DNA of 20,180 nt, taken from NCBI GenBank assembly GCA_031268685.1, contig JAIRWW010000315.1:1-20180 (forward strand), in the 5' to 3' direction. The notes under the pieces were generated by a model that was not told the origin of the DNA, did no database searches, and saw only the letters and a program-made list of their open reading frames with translations. The translations under genes and the position numbers were made by a program. Shown in pieces: positions 1 to 6,336 of the stretch (within the stretch, counting starts at the first letter, position 1; the number at the start of each line of letters is the position of its first letter). The stretch is from Azoarcus sp. Lineage in GTDB: Bacteria; Pseudomonadota; Gammaproteobacteria; Burkholderiales; Rhodocyclaceae.

Positions 1-90
1 CAGCAAAAAAGCGGCCAGCGGCAGGGCGAAGACAAGGAGGACGCGTGCGTCCAGCTGTCTGCCCTGCGTCCCGTTGGCGTCGGCCATCAT
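1..90 (-). CDS. Membrane protein, N-terminal fragment (runs off the window)
   Basis: Only the first 30 codons are in the window. The start is ATGATG at 90-85; using the ATG at 90-88 gives a classic ATGA overlap with the stop of the glycosyltransferase upstream, and GGAG lies 5 nt before it. After a short polar N-terminus (residues like DANGTQGRQLDAR) a hydrophobic helix begins (VLLVFALPLAAFLL), so this is probably a multi-pass inner-membrane protein. Its place directly after a polyprenyl-phosphate glycosyltransferase and a flippase-like protein would suit a GT39/ArnT-type glycosyltransferase, but that is inference from context; 30 residues cannot identify a family. Confidence 0.6.
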   Translation of the reverse strand, partial: MMADANGTQGRQLDARVLLVFALPLAAFLL

Positions 91-1157
91 GACTTCTCCA
101 CCGGCACTTCGGGACCCGCTTCGGGAAGATGCCAGCATTCACCTTCGGCGGGCGTCGTCGCGTCTCGCGCCAGATAAGACTGTGTATTGCCGGATTCGTA
201 ATAAATCCGCGCCAGCAGTTCCGCCAACACCCCGGATGTCACCATTTGCACCCCGGCGATGATGAGGAAAAAACCGCCGAAAAGCAGTGGCCGAGTACCG
301 ATGTTCTCGCCGAAACACAATTTGATTATGGCGAGATAAGAGAGGATAAGACTGCCCACTGTGCCGAGCGCGATGCCGATGCCGCCGAAAAAATGCCCCG
401 GCCGGGTACGGAAGCGCATGAAAAAATAGACGAAAATCAAATCGAGCAGCACGCGGAAAGCGCGCGAGATACCGTATTTGGATTGTCCGAACACCCGGGC
501 ATGATGCCTTACCACCTCCTGCGCGATACGGCGCGGCGTCGTCACCGTCGCCAGCCAGGCGGGAATAAAGCGGTGCATTTCGCCATACAAGCGCACGCTT
601 TTTATCGCATTGGCGCGAAATACCTTCAAACTGCAACCGTAGTCGCGCAAGTGCACGCCGGTCATGCGGGCGATCAGGCGATTGGCGATCCGGGACGGAA
701 TCTTGCGCAGCAGCAAACCGTCCTGGCGGTCTTTGCGCCAACCCGCGACCAGATCGAGATCTTCGGCGAGCAGCCGCCCCGCCATGCGCGGAATGTCGAT
801 AGGGTCGTTTTGCAGATCGCCGTCCAGGGTTGCGATGACGCTGCCGCGCGCCGCATCGATTCCCGCCTGCATTGCCGCGGTTTGCCGAAAATTGCGCACA
901 AGCCGCACCACCCGCACATGCGGGCCGTAGAGACGCGCGCATCGCAGCGCCTCCTCGGCGGTGGCGTCGCTACTGCCGTCGTCGACCAGGATGACCTCCC
1001 ACGGCCACGGATAAGCGCTCAGCGCGAGATGGATACGTTCAAGAAGCGGCGCGACGTTCTCGGCTTCGTTGTACATCGGCACCACCACCGACAAACTGTG
1101 CTGCGGCAAACCGGCAGGGATTTCCGCCGTGGCGGGGGGGAGGGGAGGAGTGCTCAT
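87..1157 (-). CDS. GT2 polyprenyl-phosphate glycosyltransferase (ArnC/GtrB/DPM1-like), 356 aa
   Basis: This is an inner-membrane glycosyltransferase expected to move a sugar from a nucleotide sugar to undecaprenyl phosphate on the cytoplasmic face. The GT-A fold is visible at residues 20-235: SVVVPMYNE at the N-terminus, DDG at 59-61 and the DxD-type DGDLQNDP at 112-119. Two hydrophobic helices follow (about 256-283 and 291-318), the usual C-terminal pair of the ArnC/GtrB group, and the length fits that group. The chosen ATG at 1157 overlaps the upstream stop as ATGA and has no good Shine-Dalgarno of its own, which suggests translational coupling. An in-frame extension upstream exists but would run through the preceding gene. 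Substrate cannot be read from the sequence. An ArnC-specific role is not implied, because no other arn genes are seen. Confidence 0.9.
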   Translation of the reverse strand: MSTPPLPPATAEIPAGLPQHSLSVVVPMYNEAENVAPLLERIHLALSAYPWPWEVILVDDGSSDATAEEALRCARLYGPHVRVVRLVRNFRQTAAMQAGIDAARGSVIATLDGDLQNDPIDIPRMAGRLLAEDLDLVAGWRKDRQDGLLLRKIPSRIANRLIARMTGVHLRDYGCSLKVFRANAIKSVRLYGEMHRFIPAWLATVTTPRRIAQEVVRHHARVFGQSKYGISRAFRVLLDLIFVYFFMRFRTRPGHFFGGIGIALGTVGSLILSYLAIIKLCFGENIGTRPLLFGGFFLIIAGVQMVTSGVLAELLARIYYESGNTQSYLARDATTPAEGECWHLPEAGPEVPVEKS

Positions 1158-2083
1158 GAATTCTGGCCTTTCGCGGATTTTGGCGGTTCCGCCGTTGAAG
1201 GAATACCGGGCAGCAGCGCGGCGGCGGCGCCTGCCGTCAAAGCGCAGGCGATCACAAAAAGATGCAACGCCAGCGCCGCGCGCAGACCATCGGCAAGAGC
1301 GATGCCGCTTGGCAGCAAGGCAGCCGCCGCCCCCGCCTCGTAAGTGCCGAAACCTGCCACGCCCTGAATCGGAAGGATGGCGGCGAGTTCCGCGCCCAGC
1401 GCGCCCGCCGCGCCCGTGCGCATGTCCATGCCGAGCAGGGCGGACAACAGCCATGCCTGGGCCGCGAGTTTGACCGACCAATTTGCAATCGTCCATAGCC
1501 AGCCGAAGCGGGCATGCCGCGCCGAAGTTGCAAAAGCATCGCGCAGCGCGGCGAACTTGCGGGCCAGGGCACCGCTTTCCGCCCAGCGGTGCGGCTGGCG
1601 TGCCCAGCGCGGCAAAGCCCAGGCGAAAATGACGAGCGCGGCCACAGCCGCCGCCCGCAAGACCGGCGGCAGCCCCGGCCATACCGCTGCCGCCACAGCC
1701 GCCACCACCATCGCATCCTGCAAGCGGAACCAGAAAAGCGAAGCCAGCGCGCGCGTGAGCGGCGTGCCGAATACCCTGCCGAGAAGAATCGGGAAAGCCG
1801 CCTCGCCGCCCCGGAACGGCAGCACATTCAAAGCCGCGTTGTGCATGAGCACAATGCGCAGGCATGGGGCGAAACGACCGCCGGCATCGTGCCGGAACTC
1901 ATCGTATACCCGTGCCGCGCGCAACAAATAACTGAGCAAAAACCCCGCCGCCGCCAGCGCCGTTGCTCCGGGAGACAAGCGCCCCAGCGCCTCGCCCAAT
2001 TCCGCCCAGCGGCGGTCGCCGAGCAGCCATAAAGCGAGCGCCAGCGTAAGCACGATGGCAAGCGCATGTTTTGCATATTTCAT
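1154..2083 (-). CDS. Flippase-like / lysylphosphatidylglycerol synthase TM-domain membrane protein, 309 aa
   Basis: This is a multi-pass inner-membrane protein, with hydrophobic segments throughout (for example HALAIVLTLALALWLL near the start and LAAAGFLLSYLLRAARV). Conserved-looking features of the LPG_synthase_TM/UPF0104 family (PF03706) are present: RAARVYDEFR after the second helix, HNAALNVLPFRGGEAAFPILL, and LPIQGVAGFGTYEAG near residue 260. The length is typical of the TM-only members, which lack the cytosolic lysyltransferase domain. The start at 2083 is chosen because the protein then begins directly with a membrane helix; the longer in-frame extension to 2380 is not hydrophobic and overlaps a repeat. 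It is first in an overlapping operon with the GT2 enzyme, so a role in handling lipid-linked glycans is likely but inferred. Confidence 0.82.
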   Translation of the reverse strand: MKYAKHALAIVLTLALALWLLGDRRWAELGEALGRLSPGATALAAAGFLLSYLLRAARVYDEFRHDAGGRFAPCLRIVLMHNAALNVLPFRGGEAAFPILLGRVFGTPLTRALASLFWFRLQDAMVVAAVAAAVWPGLPPVLRAAAVAALVIFAWALPRWARQPHRWAESGALARKFAALRDAFATSARHARFGWLWTIANWSVKLAAQAWLLSALLGMDMRTGAAGALGAELAAILPIQGVAGFGTYEAGAAAALLPSGIALADGLRAALALHLFVIACALTAGAAAALLPGIPSTAEPPKSAKGQNS

Positions 2084-2590
2084 CGAAAAACCGGTTCCGG
2101 TTGGGAAGCACCGCCCCGGCGCGAGAGCCGCAATCTGGCCGGGAACTCTCCGGAAAGCGTTACCGGAGGCGGAAGACGGGCCAATATACACCAGAGCGCG
2201 GAATCCCGCGAAAGCGCATCGGCCGGCCATGCCCGGATGCGAGCGAATGCGGTTTCTTCTACCTCGCCGCCATTTTGGGCGAAAGAAAAATTGACGGCGT
2301 ATTCGAGCCTGTGGGCGGATGCCATCCGCGCCTACACATTGGCACCGTTCGCCCTGAAGCTCTGTCGAAGGGAATTTCACATGGAATCAAGGGCTTCGAC
2401 AGAGCCTCAGCCCGAACGGATTGGAATTATTCAAAATTCGTTGAAATTATCCTGGCTCCATCGGAGTCGTTCTCGGGACAAACGGGGGCGTTTTCAGGAC
2501 AAACGGCGTTGCTCTATCGCGCGCGCATGTCCGGTATGGGGCAGGAGAAAAACATTCATGCGACTGCCCTGCGTTTCAACCTGGGAGCGG
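2084..2590. other. Intergenic region, 507 bp, without a convincing gene
   Basis: The region lies between the convergently ordered end of the response-regulator gene and the start of the flippase gene, both on the minus strand. Several open frames cross it on the plus strand, but they run on through the antisense of both neighbours and show no family motif. It holds the inverted repeat at 2345-2419 and, at 2476-2485 and 2497-2506, a direct repeat of GGACAAACGG spaced 21 bp apart. The promoter of the flippase operon must lie here or further up, but I could not find convincing -35/-10 boxes. Confidence 0.6.
2345..2419. repeat. Imperfect inverted repeat, REP-like, copy 1
   Basis: The left arm at 2345-2372 (CCGTTCGCCCTGAAGCTCTG, then TCGAAGGG) pairs with the right arm at 2391-2419 (begins GGGCTTCGACAGAGCC and ends CCCGAACGG) with few mismatches, around an 18-nt loop that includes CATGGAATCA. 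The words TTCGACA..GCTCAG..CGAACGG resemble a short repeat often met between genes in proteobacterial genomes. A diverged second copy lies at 16833-16904, which shows that it is dispersed. It could act as a transcript-stabilising hairpin or be a non-autonomous mobile repeat. Confidence 0.75.
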
Positions 2591-3577
2591 CTATGCGCCG
2601 ATTTTTGCCGCGCTGGGGCCGGCTACGCGGATGATGCCCTTTGCCATTTCGACCCGGTTGCGCCCGGCTTCTTTGGCGCGGTAGAGGGCGTCATCGGCGG
2701 CTTTTATCAAGGCATAGATGCCGGTTTCTCCGTTGCTGGGCGGGATGACACATGCTGCGCCGACGCTTATCGTCACCACTTGCGAAATGGGCGACCATGC
2801 GTGGTCGATCCGCAAGCCCTCGATGCCGGCGCGCATAGCCTCGCCCACCGCTAGAGCGCCTTCAGCATTGGTTTCGGGCAGGATCGTGGCAAACTCTTCG
2901 CCGCCATAGCGCGCCACCATGTCGTTCGGGCGCTGTGTGCTCTCTTCCAGGGTATGCGCCACAATCTTGAGGCACTCGTCGCCCATCTGGTGCCCATAGT
3001 GGTCGTTGAACAGTTTGAACAGGTCGACATCGAGCATCAGCAGCGATAAAGGTTTCGCCGAACGCGAACATCGCCGCCACTCGCGCAGCATCGCCCCGTC
3101 GAAACGGCGTCGGTTGGCGATGCCTGTCAAGCTGTCGATTGCGGACAGGCGTTGCAATTCGTGGTTGGTTTTTTCGAGCTTGTTCGTGAGCGTGCGCAGC
3201 GAATCGCGCATCTCGGCCATCCGGCGCATGGCGCTGATCTTGGCTTTCAGCACGATTTCGGAAACCGGCTTGATGAGATAGTCGTCGCCGCCTGCATCGA
3301 TTGCGCGTTGCAAGTCTTGCTCGTCGGTACGGGCGGTCAGGAAAATTATCGGCGTCCAGTGGTTTTTCTCAAGTTTGCGGATGCGTTTCGCTACTTCGAA
3401 ACCGTCCATGCCCGGCATGATGATGTCCAGCAGGACCAGGTCCGGCCGCTCGTGCTTGAACATTTCTAGGCCGGCCTCGCCGGTGTCTGCGTGCAAAGCG
3501 GTTAGTTTCATATTTGTTAACCAGTTACACACCACTGTGGCGCTGGTAACTGTGTCTTCGATAAGCAGAACTTTCAT
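2591..3577 (-). CDS. Response regulator with REC and GGDEF domains (PleD/WspR-like diguanylate cyclase), 328 aa
   Basis: This cytoplasmic two-component output protein should make cyclic di-GMP from two GTP when its receiver is phosphorylated. The REC domain spans residues 1-120, with acidic pocket E7/D8, phospho-acceptor D51 (LLDIIMPGMDG), T81 and K103 (KP). A helical linker at about 120-145 leads into the GGDEF domain (147-312), which carries the active-site loop GGEEF at 225-229, so catalysis is expected. An RxxD inhibitory site (R216-P-N-D219) sits five residues before the loop, as in product-inhibited cyclases. No histidine kinase is adjacent, so its partner is unknown. It stands alone on the minus strand, divergent from mltD. 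Confidence 0.95.
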   Translation of the reverse strand: MKVLLIEDTVTSATVVCNWLTNMKLTALHADTGEAGLEMFKHERPDLVLLDIIMPGMDGFEVAKRIRKLEKNHWTPIIFLTARTDEQDLQRAIDAGGDDYLIKPVSEIVLKAKISAMRRMAEMRDSLRTLTNKLEKTNHELQRLSAIDSLTGIANRRRFDGAMLREWRRCSRSAKPLSLLMLDVDLFKLFNDHYGHQMGDECLKIVAHTLEESTQRPNDMVARYGGEEFATILPETNAEGALAVGEAMRAGIEGLRIDHAWSPISQVVTISVGAACVIPPSNGETGIYALIKAADDALYRAKEAGRNRVEMAKGIIRVAGPSAAKIGA

Positions 3578-3731
3578 TGCGGAACCGGCTCCGGCATGAA
3601 ACCCCGCCGCTGTTGGTTCGCTAGTGATTTTGCTGGCGGCGGGAAATGAGGTAAAGGCTTAAAACAGCCGAAGCATGCTAGCAAGAACTCGGCGTAAATG
3701 CTGCTTTGTATTTAACAGGGTGATTCGTTAT

Positions 3732-3761
3732 TTGACGTGTTACCTGAACGGCTATTAGACT
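3732..3761 (+). promoter_or_regulatory. Candidate sigma-70 promoter of mltD
   Basis: The boxes TTGACG (3732-3737) and TAGACT (3756-3761) are separated by 18 bp. The predicted transcript would start near 3768, giving a leader of about 20 nt with a GGTGA Shine-Dalgarno at 3777-3781 before the ATG at 3789. The -10 box matches only four of six consensus bases, so this is a moderate call. Confidence 0.45.
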
Positions 3762-3788
3762 CGCACTATTTTTCTTGGTGATATTCCC

Positions 3789-5342
3789 ATGTCGAAAGCT
3801 CATTCTTTTTTCATTTTTCCTTCACCGGCCATTTTGCTTGCGCTTGTGCTTGTGCTCACATTGTCATTATTTGTGTTCGTACCCTCCGTTTTTGCGCAAC
3901 CGGTTCGCGCGCGTGATACGGACATCCGCGCGCCCGGCGTTGCTAATCTCCGCGTCAGCGCGCCCGCTTCGCGCACTGTCGTTGATGTTGGCCATTCATC
4001 GAAACGGGTTCTCACTCTCGACCTCACCAGCGAACCTAACGATATTTGGGATCGCATCCGGCGCGGCTTCCGCATGCCCGATCTTGACGGCAAGCGTGTG
4101 CGCGATCTGCAACTTACTTACCTCCGCCGTCCTGAATACCTGGAGCGCATGTTTGGCCGTGGCGCGCGCTATCTCTACTACATCGTCGGCGAAATCGAGC
4201 GGCGCGGCCTGCCGACCGAACTTGCTTTGCTGCCGATGGTGGAGAGTAGTTTCAACCCGCACGCTTATTCCCGCGCGCGCGCATCGGGATTGTGGCAGTT
4301 CATTCCCTCTACCGGGCAAGATTACAACCTCACCCAAAACCGCTGGATCGACGAGCGCCGCGACGTGATCGCCTCCACAAATGCCGCGCTGGATTACCTC
4401 GAAGACATCTACGACCGGCATGGCGACTGGCATCTTGTGCTTGCGTCGTACAACCGCGGTGAGAACGCGATTGGCCGGGAGATGGAACGCAACCGCGCCG
4501 TCGGGCGCTCCACCGAGTTCAGCGCTCTGCGCCTGCCTGCCGAGACACGCGATTACCTGCCGAAATTGCAGGCGCTAAAGAATATCGTCGCCCAGCCAGA
4601 GCTTTTCGACATCGAACTTCCCTATGTTGCCAACGAGCAGCTTCTTTCCACCGTGGAAGCCCCGGTCGGCATCGACCTTGCCACGGCAGCCCGGTATGCC
4701 GACCTGCCGCTGGAAGAATTCCTTACCTACAATCCTGGCTACAACCGTCCGGCCATCACGATTCCGGGCCAGACCCTGGTTGTGCCGTCCGACCGTGAAT
4801 TTGTTTTTACTACCCGGCTGGGCGAATTTGGACGTTCCGGCAAGGGCTGGCGCAGCCACACGCTCGCCCGCGGCGAGACGATAAGCGGCATTGCCGGGCG
4901 GCATGGCCTGACACTGGCGCAATTGCTTCAGATCAACGGCTTGCATGCGCGTAGCCTTCCGCCTCCCGGCTACAGCCTGCTTGTGCCAGGCAATGGCGTC
5001 GATCCTGGCGATGCGCTGGCCGTGAGCGAGCTATTGCCCGCCAGCGCCCTTGCGGCCACACGCGCTGGTGTGCGCATCGCGCCCGATCCCAGCGTGCGTA
5101 AAAAACAGGCTGTGACATCACGACGCGGTAGCGCGAAGGCTCTTGCCTCCAGCAAGAAGGGCAAGACACGCGGCGACAAGGCCAGCGCGCGTGCCTCAGG
5201 TAAAACGAAAGCCGCAGGTAAAGCGAAGACCGCAGGAAAAACGAAAGCCGCGGATAAAGCGAAGACCGCGGGTAAAACGAAAGCCGTGAGCAATGCGAAA
5301 GCCGCGAAAAAGCCCGCTTCCGCGCGAAAATCCCGGCGCTGA
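3789..5342 (+). CDS. mltD: Membrane-bound lytic murein transglycosylase D with basic repeat tail, 517 aa
   Basis: This periplasmic enzyme cleaves the MurNAc-GlcNAc bond of peptidoglycan, leaving 1,6-anhydro ends. A signal peptide with a long hydrophobic core covers residues 1-37 (likely cleavage after SVFA). The SLT domain lies at about 125-270: catalytic E152 is in VESSFNPHAYSRARASGLWQ, followed by the STNAALDYL and LASYNRGE motifs. A degenerate LysM-like segment lies near 290-333 and a clear LysM at 357-400 (HTLARGETISGIAGRHGLT). From residue 430 the protein becomes a low-complexity basic tail with six-residue units of the type GKTKAA/GKAKTA from 471 on. That tail is not part of ordinary MltD and may bind an anionic polymer. 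GGTGA precedes the start by 7 nt. No lipobox is obvious. Confidence 0.93.
   Translation: MSKAHSFFIFPSPAILLALVLVLTLSLFVFVPSVFAQPVRARDTDIRAPGVANLRVSAPASRTVVDVGHSSKRVLTLDLTSEPNDIWDRIRRGFRMPDLDGKRVRDLQLTYLRRPEYLERMFGRGARYLYYIVGEIERRGLPTELALLPMVESSFNPHAYSRARASGLWQFIPSTGQDYNLTQNRWIDERRDVIASTNAALDYLEDIYDRHGDWHLVLASYNRGENAIGREMERNRAVGRSTEFSALRLPAETRDYLPKLQALKNIVAQPELFDIELPYVANEQLLSTVEAPVGIDLATAARYADLPLEEFLTYNPGYNRPAITIPGQTLVVPSDREFVFTTRLGEFGRSGKGWRSHTLARGETISGIAGRHGLTLAQLLQINGLHARSLPPPGYSLLVPGNGVDPGDALAVSELLPASALAATRAGVRIAPDPSVRKKQAVTSRRGSAKALASSKKGKTRGDKASARASGKTKAAGKAKTAGKTKAADKAKTAGKTKAVSNAKAAKKPASARKSRR
5199..5306 (+). repeat. Six 18-bp tandem repeats inside mltD
   Basis: The units run 5199-5216, 5217-5234, 5235-5252, 5253-5270, 5271-5288 and 5289-5306 in the coding frame. 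They alternate between GGTAAAACGAAAGCCGCA-type and GGTAAAGCGAAGACCGCA-type, so a 36-bp higher-order period is also visible. The sixth unit is degenerate. The encoded peptide alternates GKTKAA and GKAKTA. Copy number is likely to vary between strains by slippage. Confidence 0.9.
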
Positions 5343-5589
5343 AAATCTTGCGTATTTACAGCGATGGACATGGCCGGGTTTGTTGCTGTATGCGATGGAG
5401 TTATTGCCTTCGGCTTTACCCGTTCCAGCGTGGGGAACTGGATCGGAAAGCTTGCGGTGCAGAACGGAAGGCTTGTCGATAAATGAAGCGCGCACTCTTA
5501 GAGCGACTTCGGTTTGAATATTTACACTTGGGCAAAGAAAATCAGCTCAGCTTGCCGGAGATGGTGTGAATACTTGAACCGAAGTTGCT
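5343..5589. other. Region between mltD and the accessory operon
   Basis: This stretch holds no convincing gene. Its right part (5499-5592) is the inverted-repeat element described separately. A 40-codon plus-strand frame at 5364-5486, in the same frame as mltD after its stop, has an ATG but no Shine-Dalgarno and no recognisable motif, so it is not called. The left border of the accessory island should lie here. Confidence 0.5.
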
Positions 5590-5592
5590 CTA
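5499..5592. repeat. MITE-like element with 29-bp inverted repeats
   Basis: Arm 5499-5527 (begins TAGAGCGACTTCGGTTTG) and arm 5564-5592 (ends AACCGAAGTTGCTCTA) are reverse complements over 29 positions with only a few mismatches, around a 36-nt centre. The outer end of the right arm supplies the TAG at 5592-5590 that ends the minus-strand Trp/Cys-rich reading frame. No clear target-site duplication flanks it beyond TA. It may be a small non-autonomous mobile element, or a large stem-loop ending the operon. No other copy is visible in the window. Confidence 0.7.
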
Positions 5593-6051
5593 GCGCCCGG
5601 GGTTCTTGACCTTCAGATGGCGGCATGAATAGCGCTGCTGCCCCCAGGACACGGCAAAGGTTTCGGAAACCTCGTACCAGTTGCCGCCTGGATGGCCACC
5701 GCCGTGGTTCTCCCCCATGCAGGAGCACTCACAATGAAAACCCGTTGCGTTCCAGCACGCCGGAGCGCATTTCTAGTGCTCCCTGTACAACTGAATCACG
5801 TAGACCTCTTGGTGTCGTCTCAGCGCAAGTTTGATCACGCTGTCGAACCATGCAGTCGGAATTTCCCAGGCTTTGAACTGCGCACACCAGCCGGGCTTCA
5901 AGCGTCGGCTATCCCGCAGCCACTCCATATTCCCTTCGGCGAACGGAATGCGTGCCAGGACTGGGAGTGGCTTGTTGCGTTTGAGGATGACCGGGATTTT
6001 TCCCTGACGCCAGAGAGCTTTCAGTTGCGAGTCGCTCAGATCCTGTGACAT
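5590..6051 (-). pseudogene. Trp/Cys-rich accessory protein interrupted by one in-frame TAG (92 + 60 codons)
   Basis: The frame opens at the ATG at 6051 (MSQDLSDSQLKALWRQGKIP), 20 nt after the 82-aa gene, and runs 92 codons to a TAG at 5775-5773. The same frame then stays open for 60 further codons to a TAG at 5592-5590. The second part is clearly protein-like: a Cys-rich patch KCAPACWNATGFHCECSCMG, then ENHG, then NWYEVSETFAVSWGQQRYSC. Trp residues at about 14, 43, 55, 62 and 68 mark the first part. The simplest reading is a 153-residue protein with one nonsense change; GAG to TAG would be enough. TAG ends other genes here, so general recoding is unlikely, though readthrough cannot be excluded. 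The function is unknown. The Cys/His pattern suggests metal binding. It is the last gene of the XRE-ImmA operon. Confidence 0.75.
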
Positions 6052-6071
6052 GAGGGACTCGACTCCCTGGC

Positions 6072-6320
6072 TCAGCGCTGCTTGTTGGCTTGGGACAGGA
6101 CCGAGGCCGCCAGTTCTTTCGTCTCTTTGGCGTATCGATCGCTGGCCAAAACGCGTCCGGCCTTGTCTTCCATCTTGGCACCGGTCTGTTTGTCGCCGCT
6201 GCGCTGAGACAGTGCCGAAGCGGCCAGACTCTTGGCCATTTGCGACGAACTGCTGCTTTGCAGCGTTTTCGACGCCAGCCGACCAATTCGTGAGGACGTC
6301 TGCTTTGTATTCTTGGACAT
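6072..6320 (-). CDS. Small accessory protein of unknown function, 82 aa
   Basis: The start at 6320 is fixed by a strong Shine-Dalgarno (AAAGGAG, 5 nt before ATG), although the frame stays open further upstream into the metallopeptidase gene. It lies 16 nt after that gene's stop and 20 nt before the next start, so it belongs to the same operon. The protein is small, basic at both ends, rich in Ser, Ala, Lys and Gln, and has repeated motifs (ASKTLQ, LAASALSQ, LAASVLSQ) that suggest an internal duplication and helical structure. There is no signal peptide or membrane segment. I do not recognise a characterised family. A small adaptor or antitoxin-like role is possible only by context. Confidence 0.8.
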   Translation of the reverse strand: MSKNTKQTSSRIGRLASKTLQSSSSSQMAKSLAASALSQRSGDKQTGAKMEDKAGRVLASDRYAKETKELAASVLSQANKQR

Positions 6321-6336
6321 CGCTGCTCCTTTCACA

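Noticed and set aside
87..1865. A 592-codon minus-strand open frame covering the GT2 gene
   Set aside because: Only its last 356 codons are the GT2 enzyme. The rest is the flippase gene read in another frame and is not protein-like.
2066..2854. A 262-codon plus-strand frame across the gap and into the response-regulator gene
   Set aside because: It is antisense to the flippase start and to the GGDEF coding region, with no motif. GC-rich codon bias produces such shadows.
5364..5486. A 40-codon plus-strand frame after mltD
   Set aside because: It has ATG and reads plausibly (GNWIGKLAVQNGRLVDK), but there is no ribosome binding site, no recognised motif and no partner, so it was not called.
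5522..5728. A 68-codon minus-strand frame over the inverted-repeat element
   Set aside because: It is out of frame with the Trp/Cys-rich reading frame, which is the protein-like one in this stretch.
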